From the NCBI GenBank assembly GCA_035649235.1, contig DASRJX010000151.1, positions 1 through 22,884 on the forward strand: a stretch of 22,884 bases of DNA, read 5' to 3'. Shown piece after piece: positions 6,497-14,914 of the stretch. Within the stretch, counting starts at the first letter, position 1; every line of letters begins with the position of its first letter. The translations under genes were made by a program, and so were the position numbers. The notes below the pieces were generated by a model. That model saw only the letters and a program-made list of their open reading frames with translations. It ran no database searches and was not told the DNA's origin. The stretch is from DASRJX01 sp035649235 (GTDB lineage Bacteria > Acidobacteriota > Polarisedimenticolia > Gp22-AA2).

Positions 6497-7760
6497 AGCC
6501 CTTGGTGCGCAGCTTCGCTTCGAGCTGCTTGAGTGTCGCGGCGCGCTCGGGCTGCTGGGGCCGCTGCTGCAGCGAGCGCCGCAGCGCGGCCACCGCCTTG
6601 GCGGTCTCTCCCTTCTGCTCGTAGGCCTGCGCCAGGGCGTTCAGCAGGCCTACCGTGGGAGGGGCGGCCTTCTCGGCCTTCTCGAAGTTCTCGATCGCGT
6701 GGTCGAGGTCCCCCTGCAGGGCGTAGGTGACCCCCAGGTTGTAGAGCGCGAGCGGCTGGTCCGGCCGGAGCTTGAGCGCCTCTTCGTACTCGGTCCTGGC
6801 GTCCTTCAGGCGGTTCTGCTGGGCCCTGAGGCTCCCCAGGCTGATCCGGTACTCAGGCGTCTTGGGGGCGAGGCCGATGGCGGCCTGGAACGACTGCTCC
6901 GCCTTGTCGAGCTGCCCCGACCGCATGTAGACCTGACCGAGCCAGTCATGATGGACCGCCGAGTCCTGCTTCTTCTGGAGGCTGGCGATCAGGAGCCGCC
7001 TGAGGCGCCCCGGCGCCTCGGGATCCCGGCTCGTCTGATAGAGCACGAAGAGCCGGCTCATCGGCTCCACCGCGGTCGGGTCGAGGTAGATCGCTTCGAG
7101 GTAGCGCTGCTCCGCCTCGGCCGGCTTCCCCTCGGCCTCGAGGACCATCCCCATGGCGGCCTGATACAGCGCCTGGGTCGGGTCCGACTGCAAGGAGGCT
7201 TCGGCGAGTCTCCGCGCCGAGGCGGGGAACTTCCGATTCAGGTGATCGACGACGGCGGTGAAGATGACCCGGGGGCCCGGACTTCCGACCTCAAGCCCGT
7301 CGTCCGAGATACCGTGCGCGATCAGGTCGGCTGACACCTGCTGCGACAGTCGGGAACCGGCGCCGGGAGCCAGGATCTGATCCGAGTTCATGGTCTTGGC
7401 GGCGTCGCGGATGGCGTTGCGGACGGTTTCGGAGAGGTAGGTCTCCGTGTCCCGGCCGCTGCGGCCGCGGTGGAAGGTCAGCAGGTCGCCGGGCGACACG
7501 CGCGCCGCGATCGTGCAGGGGAGCTTGAAGGTGGCGTTGTCCCGGGTGACGATGGGGACCGGCTCGTCGAGCTTGACGCCGTCCGTGTCGTAGCGGTAGA
7601 CGCGATGATACAGTGGCACGCGGGCGTACAGCCCGGGGGTCAGGATCACCGCTTCCCCGCCGAGGGTCTCGCGCACGGCGAGGTCGTTCGACCCCACGCA
7701 GGTGACGAGGAGCAGCGCGAGGGCCAGAAGGATGCCGGCCAGGATCAGGATGCGTTGCAT
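6495..7760 (-). CDS. SPFH/band 7-type domain fused to TPR repeats, membrane-anchored
   Basis: This 421-residue protein starts with a strong hydrophobic segment (residues about 3-20) that ends near a Cys (VTCVGS). It is probably a membrane anchor, less likely a lipobox because Thr precedes the Cys. Residues about 25-165 resemble HflC/SPFH proteins: VRETLGGEAVILTPGLYARVP, YRYDTDGVKL, then SETVRNAIRDAAK and the stomatin-like GISDDGLEV region. From about residue 180 to the end there are about six to seven tetratricopeptide repeats, for example HDWLGQVYMRSGQLDKAEQS and ALYNLGVTYALQGDLDHAIE. HflC normally ends in helical coiled-coil sequence, not TPRs. ATG 7760 is preferred over 7784 because GCAGGAG lies between them. 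A likely role is membrane scaffolding or protease regulation, by analogy only. No hflK-like partner is adjacent. Confidence 0.78.
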   Translation of the reverse strand: MQRILILAGILLALALLLVTCVGSNDLAVRETLGGEAVILTPGLYARVPLYHRVYRYDTDGVKLDEPVPIVTRDNATFKLPCTIAARVSPGDLLTFHRGRSGRDTETYLSETVRNAIRDAAKTMNSDQILAPGAGSRLSQQVSADLIAHGISDDGLEVGSPGPRVIFTAVVDHLNRKFPASARRLAEASLQSDPTQALYQAAMGMVLEAEGKPAEAEQRYLEAIYLDPTAVEPMSRLFVLYQTSRDPEAPGRLRRLLIASLQKKQDSAVHHDWLGQVYMRSGQLDKAEQSFQAAIGLAPKTPEYRISLGSLRAQQNRLKDARTEYEEALKLRPDQPLALYNLGVTYALQGDLDHAIENFEKAEKAAPPTVGLLNALAQAYEQKGETAKAVAALRRSLQQRPQQPERAATLKQLEAKLRTKG

Positions 7761-7828
7761 GCTGGGGAGGTCTCCTGCGCCCATGACGCGAGCGACGGAG
7801 CGTGACGCGCCATCGCGCGCGGCGCGGG

Positions 7829-7857
7829 AGTGTAGCCCAGCACCCCCCGGGTGTCAA
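7829..7857 (-). promoter_or_regulatory. Sigma70-type promoter for the SPFH-TPR gene
   Basis: On the - strand TTGACA (7857-7852), 17-nt spacer, TACACT (7834-7829). Transcription would begin near 7822, about 62 nt before the ATG at 7760. The divergent lolA start lies at 7873; no equally good + strand promoter is seen for lolA in the gap. Confidence 0.62.
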
Positions 7858-7872
7858 CGAACGCCGGCCGCC

Positions 7873-8568
7873 GTGATCGCATGCTTCGGGGCGCTCCTTC
7901 TTGCGCCATTTGCCGGCGCGGCCGCGCCGCCGACGGCGAGGGCGGCGCCCGGGGCGAAACCAGCGGCGACGGCGCCGCAGGCGCCGGATGCGGTGGCCGC
8001 GGCGCGGGCCCTCGAGGCGCGGCTCAACGGCGTGCGCGGCCTCAGCGCGCGCTTCACGCAGAGGCTCGAGTCGGCCGCCCTGCCTTCGGCGCAGGTCGAG
8101 GCAGGGACCGTTTATCTCCAGCGCCCCGGCCGGATGCGTTGGGAGTACGAGGAGCCTCGAGGCAAGCTGGCGGTCGCCGACGGGGTGCGATCCTGGCTCT
8201 TCCTGCCCGAGGATCGTCAGGTGCTCGTGACGCCGCTCCCGGATGTCCGCCACGATCAGGGGATCGGCCTGCTGCTGAGGGAGCGGCTCGATCTGCTGGC
8301 CGAGTTCTCTCCCGCCTGGGGGCCGCCGTTCGAGCCGGACGGGTCTCCGGCGCTCCTCCTGCGCCCGCGATCGGCGCAGGCCTCGTTCGACCGGCTGGCC
8401 GTCGAGGTCGATCCGACCTCTTTCCCTGTGCGGATCGCCGTCTTCGATCCTCTCGGAGGGAGCGTCACGTATGGTTTCTCTGGACTGCGCTTCGTCGACA
8501 GGCTCGACGAGAGCCTGTTCCGCTTCACGCCCCCGCCGGGGATGAGCGTGCAGGAACTGGCGCCGTGA
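7873..8568 (+). CDS. lolA: Outer-membrane lipoprotein carrier protein LolA
   Basis: LolA is the periplasmic chaperone that carries lipoproteins from the LolCDE transporter to the outer membrane. The 231-residue product has an N-terminal hydrophobic stretch (ACFGALLLAPFAGAAA) as signal peptide and an Ala/Pro-rich linker. LolA landmarks follow: RGLSARFTQRLES, then GTVYLQRPGRMRWEYEEP, ADGVRSWLFLPEDRQV, and SFPVRIAVFDPLGGSVTYGFSG near the C-terminus. GTG 7873 is chosen as the start nearest the signal peptide, but it gives almost no positively charged n-region. An in-frame ATG at 7783 would add 30 residues with arginines but would overlap the divergent gene's promoter. No Shine-Dalgarno sequence is seen. 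The gene supports a diderm envelope. Confidence 0.88.
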   Translation: MIACFGALLLAPFAGAAAPPTARAAPGAKPAATAPQAPDAVAAARALEARLNGVRGLSARFTQRLESAALPSAQVEAGTVYLQRPGRMRWEYEEPRGKLAVADGVRSWLFLPEDRQVLVTPLPDVRHDQGIGLLLRERLDLLAEFSPAWGPPFEPDGSPALLLRPRSAQASFDRLAVEVDPTSFPVRIAVFDPLGGSVTYGFSGLRFVDRLDESLFRFTPPPGMSVQELAP

Positions 8569-8623
8569 GGAGAGGGCGCGTCGCGTGACGAGCGCCGCGC
8601 CCATGACCCGTGGCGCGCCGCGG

Positions 8624-8653
8624 TTGCAAAGGCTCGAAGCGCAGTGCTAGGAT
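8624..8653 (+). promoter_or_regulatory. Promoter for yajQ
   Basis: TTGCAA (8624-8629), 18-nt spacer, TAGGAT (8648-8653), with TGC immediately before the -10 (extended -10). Transcription would begin near 8660, about 26 nt before the GTG at 8686. Confidence 0.6.
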
Positions 8654-8685
8654 CGCCCGCCTTTCCGCCCCGGCCGGAGGTCGCG

Positions 8686-9177
8686 GTGGCAGCCGAGAGT
8701 TCCTTTGACATCGTCTCCAAGGTCGATTTCCAGGAGGTGGACAACGCCGTCAACCAGGCGCTCAAGGAGATCGGTCAGCGCTATGACTTCAAAGGGAGCA
8801 AGGTCGAGATCCGCCGCGAGGTCGCGTCGTTGCACCTGCACGCCGAAAACGACTACAAGCTCCGCGCCGTGACCGAGATCCTCTCGCAGCGGCTGGCCGG
8901 GCGGCGCGTGCCGCTCAAGGCCCTCGTGTTCAAGGAGCCGATTCCGTCCCTGGGCGGGAGCCTGCGGCAGGAGATCCAGCTGCAGCAGGGGATTCCCCAG
9001 GACAAGGCGAAGGAGATCGTGCGCATCCTCAAGGGCAGCGGGCTCAAAGTGCAGGCGGCCATCCAGGGGGATCAGGTGCGCGTCCGTGGCAAGAGCCGGG
9101 ACGAGCTCCAGGGCGCCATCCAGACCCTGAAAAGCAGCGAGCTCGACTTCGACATGCAGTTCACCAATTACCGCTGA
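8686..9177 (+). CDS. yajQ: YajQ-family nucleotide/cyclic-di-GMP-binding protein
   Basis: YajQ proteins are about 163 residues, made of two similar ferredoxin-like domains, bind nucleotides, and in some species act as cyclic-di-GMP effectors that work with a transcription factor. This product is 163 residues and matches throughout: SSFDIVSKVDFQEVDNAVNQ at the N-terminus, then RYDFKGSK, and the second half with QGIPQDKAKEIVRILKGSGL, KVQAAIQGDQVRVRGKSRDE and a C-terminus ending FTNYR. GTG 8686 is chosen because GGAGG (8676-8680) lies 5 nt upstream. It is 9 nt upstream of a secreted-protein gene on the same strand, so the two are likely cotranscribed. The local ligand and partner are unknown. Confidence 0.95.
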   Translation: MAAESSFDIVSKVDFQEVDNAVNQALKEIGQRYDFKGSKVEIRREVASLHLHAENDYKLRAVTEILSQRLAGRRVPLKALVFKEPIPSLGGSLRQEIQLQQGIPQDKAKEIVRILKGSGLKVQAAIQGDQVRVRGKSRDELQGAIQTLKSSELDFDMQFTNYR

Positions 9178-9186
9178 GGCGGAGCG

Positions 9187-9909
9187 ATGCGGACTTCCCG
9201 CGAGAGGCGACAGCCGGTGTGGCGCGGCATCGCGATAGCCGCAGGGCTGCTGGCGGTTGCCGTGTTCCAGAGCCCGGGAGCGTTGGCCGCACGCCCCGAG
9301 ACGATCGTCACGGTGCGCGGTGTCGTGACCGACGCCACGGGAGCCGCCGTCGCGGGGCACACGGTCCGCCTCATCAAGACGCGCACCATCTACAAGCTCA
9401 AGGCGCCGCGCTCGCAGGATCAGGGGGTGGAGGAGAAGCGGACCATGACCGACGGCGAGGGCCGCTTCGAGCTCGAATTCTCCCTCGATCCGAGCTTCCA
9501 CGCCTACTTCGTCCGCTTCTTCGAGCCGGCGCTGTTCGACGGGGTCAAGTACCTGGTCCCGAGCGACCTGGAGATCACGCGCCAGTCGGAAAAGGGAGGG
9601 GTGGTCGAGGCGCACGCGGTTCTGCGGCTCCATCCGGACTGGCCCCAGGTGAAGGCCCTGATCGCGGAGTACGGCGCGGCGAGCCCGCGCGGACAGATCC
9701 TGCGATCCCTCGGCCTCCCGAAGCACAAGGAGGATCTCGGTGAAGGTCGGGAGCTGTGGGTCTTCGAGGCCGCCGGAGTCTCCTACGTGATCGAAGGAGA
9801 GAAGGTCGTCGAGACACGGAAGACCGGCGGCGGCGCGCAACCCGAGGCCGCGACGCCTGCGGCCTCACCCGAGCAGCCGGATCCGGAGGAGCGAGTGAAC
9901 GACCGATGA
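9187..9909 (+). CDS. Secreted protein with carboxypeptidase-regulatory-like domain and SmpA/BamE-like tail
   Basis: The 240-residue product begins with a Sec signal (basic RTSRERRQ, then hydrophobic IAIAAGLLAVAVF, cleavage likely after ALA). Residues about 40-140 look like a carboxypeptidase-regulatory / transthyretin-like beta-sandwich: TVRGVVTDATGAAVAGHTVR and later TDGEGRFELEFSLDP. Residues about 160-215 resemble the SmpA/BamE fold, with SPRGQILRSLGLP, then ELWVFEAAGVSYVIEGEKVV; this second call is weaker. The end is Pro/Glu-rich and probably disordered. The ATG at 9187 has GGCGGAG upstream. The stop overlaps the ATG of the polyprenyl synthase gene by 4 nt. It is likely periplasmic or envelope-attached. 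I do not recognise a named family for the full length. Confidence 0.7.
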   Translation: MRTSRERRQPVWRGIAIAAGLLAVAVFQSPGALAARPETIVTVRGVVTDATGAAVAGHTVRLIKTRTIYKLKAPRSQDQGVEEKRTMTDGEGRFELEFSLDPSFHAYFVRFFEPALFDGVKYLVPSDLEITRQSEKGGVVEAHAVLRLHPDWPQVKALIAEYGAASPRGQILRSLGLPKHKEDLGEGRELWVFEAAGVSYVIEGEKVVETRKTGGGAQPEAATPAASPEQPDPEERVNDR

Positions 9910-10949
9910 GCGACCTCGCTTCGGGCCTCCGATCGCGAGTCGCCAGGAGCGGGGAAGGTCTGCGAGCGTACCCGCCCGAGCTGCCGGGGATCGTGGCCCT
10001 GGTGGCGGACAAGCTGCGCCGTGTCGATGAAGAGTGCCGGCGCAACCTGCGCTCCGAGCTGGGCGCCATCGACGAGTTGGGGCTCTACCTCGCCGACGGC
10101 GGCGGCAAGAGGGTCCGGCCGATCCTCCTGCTCCTCTCCTCCCAGATGTGCGGCTATCGCGGCGACCGTGACGTCCTGTTCGCCACCGTCTTCGAGTTCA
10201 TCCACACGGCGACGCTGGTGCACGACGACGTCATCGATCAGGCGGACCTGCGGCGCGGGCGCGGGACCATGAACGCCCGCTGGGGCAACGGCCTCACGGT
10301 CCTGCTGGGCGACTACCTCTACATCAAGTCGATGAACATGGCGCTCGAGGCCCGGGACATCCGGATCATCGACATCCTGGCGCAGATCACCCTGAAGATG
10401 ATCGAGGGGGAAATCGTCGCCGATCGCCGGAGGGCGGACATCGAGATGACCGAGCAGGAGCACCTCGAGATCATCCGTCGCAAGACCGCCCATCTCTTTG
10501 CGGGCTGCAGCCGCGTCGCGGGCGTGCTCGCCGGCGTCCCCCCCGAGAAGGTCGAGGCGCTGGCCGCCTACGGCATGAACCTCGGCATGGCGTTTCAGAT
10601 CATCGACGATCTGCTCGACCTCACGGCCGACACCAGCGTCCTCGGCAAGCCCGTGGCCTCCGATCTCAGGGAAGGGAAGCTGACCCTGCCACTCATCTAT
10701 CTTCTCGAGCGCGGCGATCCTGCGGAGCGCGACATGATCCGCGCCGTCCTCGAGGAGCGCGATTTCCTCAGCGTCAAGCGCGAGGAGATCGTCGAGCTGC
10801 TGCGCTCCCGGAAGACCTTCGAGAGGGCTCGGGCCGTCGCCGCCGACTACGCGCGCCGGGCCCGGGAGGGGCTTGACCTCTTCGATCCCTCCCCGGCCCG
10901 GGAAGGCCTGCGCCTCCTGCCCGAGTTCGTCCTGTCGCGGCAGTACTAG
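9906..10949 (+). CDS. trans-Polyprenyl diphosphate synthase (octaprenyl/heptaprenyl-type)
   Basis: This 347-residue enzyme adds isopentenyl diphosphate to an allylic primer to make a long all-trans chain, usually the quinone side chain. The first aspartate-rich motif is LVHDDVIDQADLRRG (Asp107, Asp108, Asp111). The second is QIIDDLLDLTAD (Asp234, Asp235, Asp238), followed by GKPVASDLREGKLTLPLIYL. GGGKRVRP at about 65-72 is the usual substrate-binding loop. Length fits IspB/HepT-type synthases (about 320-350). A larger residue in place of the small ones before the first motif would set chain length, but I cannot infer it. ATG 9906 overlaps the previous gene (ATGA), and GGAGGAG lies further upstream at 9886-9892. 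It is likely the end of the yajQ unit. Confidence 0.93.
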   Translation: MSDLASGLRSRVARSGEGLRAYPPELPGIVALVADKLRRVDEECRRNLRSELGAIDELGLYLADGGGKRVRPILLLLSSQMCGYRGDRDVLFATVFEFIHTATLVHDDVIDQADLRRGRGTMNARWGNGLTVLLGDYLYIKSMNMALEARDIRIIDILAQITLKMIEGEIVADRRRADIEMTEQEHLEIIRRKTAHLFAGCSRVAGVLAGVPPEKVEALAAYGMNLGMAFQIIDDLLDLTADTSVLGKPVASDLREGKLTLPLIYLLERGDPAERDMIRAVLEERDFLSVKREEIVELLRSRKTFERARAVAADYARRAREGLDLFDPSPAREGLRLLPEFVLSRQY

Positions 10950-10974
10950 CCGCTCGAACCCTCCCCGGGACCCC

Positions 10975-10992
10975 AATCGGCAGGGGCCGATT
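10975..10992 (+). terminator. Possible terminator after the polyprenyl synthase gene
   Basis: AATCGGC (10975-10981) pairs with GCCGATT (10986-10992) across a 4-nt AGGG loop, 26 nt after the stop at 10949. A short T-containing run follows but no T tract. Confidence 0.45.
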
Positions 10993-11044
10993 TCGTCGAT
11001 TACCCAAGATATCGTTGCCTCAGGGGGTCTGGCCCTCGGCCGTG

Positions 11045-11053
11045 TGCTAGAAT
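11045..11053 (+). promoter_or_regulatory. Extended -10 promoter for smc
   Basis: TGC-TAGAAT (11045-11053) followed by CCGCCCC. No -35 with proper spacing is visible; a TTGCCT at 11015 is too far away. The start site would lie near 11060, leaving about 54 nt before the ATG at 11114. Confidence 0.45.
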
Positions 11054-11113
11054 CCGCCCCGTTCGCAACCGATGTCCCCGGGACAGGGACGCCCCCAAAG
11101 CAGGACGGAGACC

Positions 11114-14100
11114 ATGGCGCGATTCCTGAAGCTCGAACGGATGGAGATCAACGGCTTCAAGTCGTTCTATGCCCGCACGCGCTTCGACTTTCCGGAAGGG
11201 ATCACGGCCGTCGTCGGACCGAACGGTTGCGGCAAGAGCAACATCGGCGACGCCATCTCCTGGGTCCTGGGGGAGCAGAAGGCCAGCTCGCTCCGCAGCG
11301 ACCGGATGGAGGACGTCATCTTCAACGGAAGCCAGGGGCGCAAGCCGCTGGGGATGGCCGAGGTCTCGCTCCATTTCCGCAACGTCATGCCGCGCGACAA
11401 CGAGACCTGCGGGACGATCGACCGTGAGGCGGCCGATGGCCCTGCAATGGTGGAGTCGGGCAACGGTCACGGGAACGGTCATGGCAACGGCGGCGGCGAC
11501 ATCGCTTCGGCCCTCGCTGTCCTGGAGGCGGTGGATGACGCGGCGCCCGCCGCGGCGGCCGAGGGGGTGACGTCGGCTGCGGAGGGGACGGCGTCGGACG
11601 CGGACCACGAGCGGCCCAGCGCGCGCTTCGTCCTCGAGGACCTTCCGGGGGAGGTGGTCCTCACGCGGCGGCTGTTCCGATCGGGCGAGAGCGAATACGC
11701 CCTGAACGGGCAGCGCTGCCGTCTGCGCGACGTGCAGGACCTCCTGGCGCGCACGGAGATCGGCACGCGCCTCTACACCACCATCGAGCAGGGGAAGATC
11801 GATCAGATTCTGGTCTCCAGGCCGAAGGAGCGCCGCCTCATCATCGAAGAGGCGGCCGGCATTCTCGGATACCGCGGCAAGCGCCGCTCGACCGAGCAGA
11901 AGCTCGAGGCGACCCAGGCGAACCTCCTGCGCATCGCCGACATCGCGAGCGAGGTCGAGAAGCAGATCCAGTCGTTGCGGCGCCAGGCCGCCAAGGCGCG
12001 GCGCTATCGCAAGCTCATGGAGAGCCTGCGGGAGCGGCGCGCGGTGATCGCCTGCCGCCGCCTGCGCCTGCACGACGCGGAGCAGCGGGAGATCGCCGCG
12101 GCGATGCAGGATGTCGACAGCCGTCTCGCCGGGGCCGGGACGGGCCTTGGACGATCGGAGGCCGACCTGGAGTCGCTGCGCCAGCGCCTCGATGCGGAGG
12201 AGGCGGAAGCACGCCGGCGCCGAGACGAGCTGCACGCCCTGGACATGGAGATCGATCGGCTGCAGTCCCGAATGCGGTCGGACCAGGATCAGCGCAAGGA
12301 GCTCGAAGGACGCGCCGCCGAGGCGCTGCGGGAGATCGAGGACTTGAGGTCGCGGGCGGTGGAGCAGGAGGCTCGCCGCGAGGCGCTCGACGCGGATCTG
12401 GCGTCGGAGGCCGCGCTGGCTCAGGACGCGGCGGCCGCCCTCGAGAGGCTCGAGGCGGCGCAGCGGGAGCGCGCCGCCGCCATCGCCGCATCCGAGGCTG
12501 CCCTCGAGAGCCGGCGCGGCGCCCTGCTCGAGATCCTCGACCGGGTCGGGGAGACGGGCCGCCGCCGCGCGTCCCTCGAGGAGCAGGGGCGTGCGGCGAA
12601 AGCAGCCCTGGAGCGCCTCGGCCGCGAGACCGGCGAGGCCGCGGCGTCCTGTGACGTCCTGCGCGTCGAGGCGGCCTCGGAGGCCGGGCGGACCGCCACG
12701 CGGCGGGAGGAGCAGCAGGGGCTCGTCGAGCGCTGCGAGCGGCTGACGAGCGAGGCGCGCGCCGCCGAGGAGCGGCTGGCCTCGACGGAGAAGAGGCTCG
12801 AGGAGCAGCGTGGACGGGGCGCGGCCCTGGCCGAGCGGCTGGAGGCCCTCCGAGAGCTGGAGAGACAGCCATCCGGTCTCGTGGGCGGAGTTCTCGACAT
12901 CCTGGAGGGAGGGGAGGGCTGCCGGCCACGGGGGATCGTCGGCGAGCGGCTCGAGGTCCCGCTGGGTCTCGAGCGCGCCGTGGCTGCCGTCCTCGGCCGG
13001 CTTCAGGAGGGGGTTCTCGTCGCCTCGTCCGAGGAGGCGGTGCGCGGCGTGGCGCGGCTGCGCGGCGGCGACGGGGGTCGCGTCGCCTTCGTCGAGGAGG
13101 CGGCCGCGCCCGATGCGGGCCGTGGCCGGAACGCTGGCGTCGTCGCCCGGCCAGGCGTGCGGGGCTTCCTGGCGGACGAGGTGCAAGGGATCGGGGCGGC
13201 CGGCGCCATCGCCGCGCGCCTGGGGGCTGCCGTGCTGGTGGACCATCTGGACCGCGCCCTGGCTCTGCGGCGGGAGTTCCCCGGCCTCGTGTTCGTCACG
13301 CCGGAAGGGGACCTCGTGGAGGCGGACGGAGTCGTGGTCGGAGGCGAAGGCCCCGAGCTGCAGCACGGGATCCTGGCCCGACGCGCCGAGCGGGCGGCTC
13401 TGACCGGTCAGATGGAAGCGGTCGAGCGGGACCGGGTCGCGTTGGAGGAGGGCGCGGTCGCGCTGCGGCTCGAGGCGCAGGAGCGCCGGGCCGCGCTCGA
13501 GGGATCGGCCGCCGCCCTGCAGGCCTCGGAGAGGGACCTGTTCCAGGCCGAGGTCCGGCTCGGATCGCGGACCTCCGAGCTGTCCCGACTGGAGATGGCG
13601 CTGCCGCTCCTCTCGAGCGAGGCGGATCGCCTGCGGCGGGAATCGCTGGCCCTCGCCTCCGATCTGGAGCGGGCCGGGGCGGAGCAGGCGGCGCTCGAGT
13701 CCGGCCGACGCGAGGCCGAGGACTCGATCCGCGAGGGCGCCGCGCGCCTGGCCGCCGAGCGCACCGCGTTCGACGGGATCCAGGCCGAGGCCTCCGAGGC
13801 GCGCGCCCGGGCGGCGGCGGGGCAGCAGCGCCTCGCGGCCCTGGTGCGGGAGCGCGAAGGGGTCGAAGCCGGCGCGCGCGATCTGCGGCAGAGGGAAGAG
13901 CAGCGCGGCTCCGAGCGGGAGGCTTCGCTGACCCGCGCGGCGGGTCTCGACTCGCAGGACGCGGCGTCCCGCGAGAGCCTGGAGCGGTGCCTCTCCTCCC
14001 GGGCCGGCTCCGCCGCGAGAGACGAGGCCGCGCTCGCTGGCCTGGCCTACGACCGCAGCCTGCTGCAGGCTCGGGAGCAGGCTGCGCGCGAGGGGCGTGA

Positions 14101-14908
14101 GGCGCTGGCGGCGCTGCAGCGGGAGCGGCAGGAACAGGAGATCCGCGCGGTCCGGCTCGCCTCCGACCTGGGACACCTGGTGTCGAGTTGCCGCGAGGAC
14201 CTCGGCCTCGATCTCGAGACCCTGCGCGCCACGCCGCCGGCGTTCGACGAGAGTCGCACGCTCGAGGAGGAGGAGGGGGAGGTCGCGGCGGCCCGCGAGG
14301 CGCTCGAGGCGATCGGACCGGTCAACCTCATGGCGATCGAGCAGTGCGCCGAGCTCGAGGAGCGATGGGAGTTCCTGTCGCGCCAGAAGACGGACCTGGA
14401 GGAGGCCGTCGAGTCGCTACGCGACACGATCCGGCGCATCAACCGCGAGTCGCGGCAGCGGTTCCTGCAGGCCTTCGAGTCGATCATGAAGGGATTCCAG
14501 GAGAGCTTCACCGCCCTCTTCGGCGGCGGGCGCGCCGAGCTGCGGCTGCAGGACGGCGAGGAGGACGTTCTCGAGGCCGGCATCGAGATCGCAGCGCAGC
14601 CCCCTGGCAAGCGGCTGCAGTCCCTGGCCCTCCTTTCGGGCGGGGAGAAGGCGCTCACGGCCGTGGCCCTGCTCTTCTCCCTGTTCCGCTACCGGCCGTC
14701 CCCATTCTGCGTCCTGGACGAGGTCGACGCGCCGCTCGACGAGGCTAACGTCGAGCGCTTCACGGGCCTGCTGCGACAGCTCGCGGACGACACGCAGTTC
14801 ATCCTCATCACCCACAACCGCAAGAGCATGGAGGCCGCCAACCTGCTGTACGGGGTCACCATGGAGGAGCCGGGCGTCTCCAAGGTCCTGCCGCTGCGCT
14901 TCGAGTGA
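11114..14908 (+). CDS. smc: Chromosome segregation ATPase SMC with head insertion
   Basis: This 1264-residue SMC protein organises chromosomes with ScpA and ScpB. The N-terminal head has Walker A GPNGCGKS (residues 35-42), then NGSQGRKPLGMAEVSLHF, RRLFRSGESEYALNGQ and IEQGKIDQILVSRPKERR. Two long Arg/Glu/Ala-rich coiled coils flank a hinge at about residues 585-750. The C-terminal head has LLSGGEKALTAVALLF (signature) and VLDEVDAPLDEANVERF (Walker B). An Ala/Gly/Asn/His-rich, probably disordered stretch of about 80 residues (about 93-174) sits in the N-head, where most SMCs have only a short loop. The ATG at 11114 has GGAG 3 nt upstream. No scpA or scpB is in the window. Its stop is 6 nt from the convergent AAA gene stop. 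Confidence 0.96.
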   Translation: MARFLKLERMEINGFKSFYARTRFDFPEGITAVVGPNGCGKSNIGDAISWVLGEQKASSLRSDRMEDVIFNGSQGRKPLGMAEVSLHFRNVMPRDNETCGTIDREAADGPAMVESGNGHGNGHGNGGGDIASALAVLEAVDDAAPAAAAEGVTSAAEGTASDADHERPSARFVLEDLPGEVVLTRRLFRSGESEYALNGQRCRLRDVQDLLARTEIGTRLYTTIEQGKIDQILVSRPKERRLIIEEAAGILGYRGKRRSTEQKLEATQANLLRIADIASEVEKQIQSLRRQAAKARRYRKLMESLRERRAVIACRRLRLHDAEQREIAAAMQDVDSRLAGAGTGLGRSEADLESLRQRLDAEEAEARRRRDELHALDMEIDRLQSRMRSDQDQRKELEGRAAEALREIEDLRSRAVEQEARREALDADLASEAALAQDAAAALERLEAAQRERAAAIAASEAALESRRGALLEILDRVGETGRRRASLEEQGRAAKAALERLGRETGEAAASCDVLRVEAASEAGRTATRREEQQGLVERCERLTSEARAAEERLASTEKRLEEQRGRGAALAERLEALRELERQPSGLVGGVLDILEGGEGCRPRGIVGERLEVPLGLERAVAAVLGRLQEGVLVASSEEAVRGVARLRGGDGGRVAFVEEAAAPDAGRGRNAGVVARPGVRGFLADEVQGIGAAGAIAARLGAAVLVDHLDRALALRREFPGLVFVTPEGDLVEADGVVVGGEGPELQHGILARRAERAALTGQMEAVERDRVALEEGAVALRLEAQERRAALEGSAAALQASERDLFQAEVRLGSRTSELSRLEMALPLLSSEADRLRRESLALASDLERAGAEQAALESGRREAEDSIREGAARLAAERTAFDGIQAEASEARARAAAGQQRLAALVREREGVEAGARDLRQREEQRGSEREASLTRAAGLDSQDAASRESLERCLSSRAGSAARDEAALAGLAYDRSLLQAREQAAREGREALAALQRERQEQEIRAVRLASDLGHLVSSCREDLGLDLETLRATPPAFDESRTLEEEEGEVAAAREALEAIGPVNLMAIEQCAELEERWEFLSRQKTDLEEAVESLRDTIRRINRESRQRFLQAFESIMKGFQESFTALFGGGRAELRLQDGEEDVLEAGIEIAAQPPGKRLQSLALLSGGEKALTAVALLFSLFRYRPSPFCVLDEVDAPLDEANVERFTGLLRQLADDTQFILITHNRKSMEAANLLYGVTMEEPGVSKVLPLRFE
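11459..11494 (+). repeat. Three 12-bp tandem repeats inside smc
   Basis: Three units of about 12 bp (11459-11470, 11471-11482, 11483-11494), each reading like GG-n-AAC-GG-n-CA-n, encode Gly-Asn-Gly-His units. They fall in the head insertion of SMC and could change length by slippage without shifting the frame. Confidence 0.85.
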
Positions 14909-14914
14909 GGGCCT

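Noticed and set aside
7291..8604. 437-codon - strand frame across lolA and the SPFH gene start
   Set aside because: Arg/Pro-rich shadow with no homology; it covers two well-supported genes in other frames.
11000..14176. 1058-codon open frame antisense to smc
   Set aside because: It mirrors the smc coding frame in GC-rich DNA, has no recognisable domains and is rich in Leu/Gln/Arg/Gly as expected for an antisense shadow; smc itself is unmistakable.
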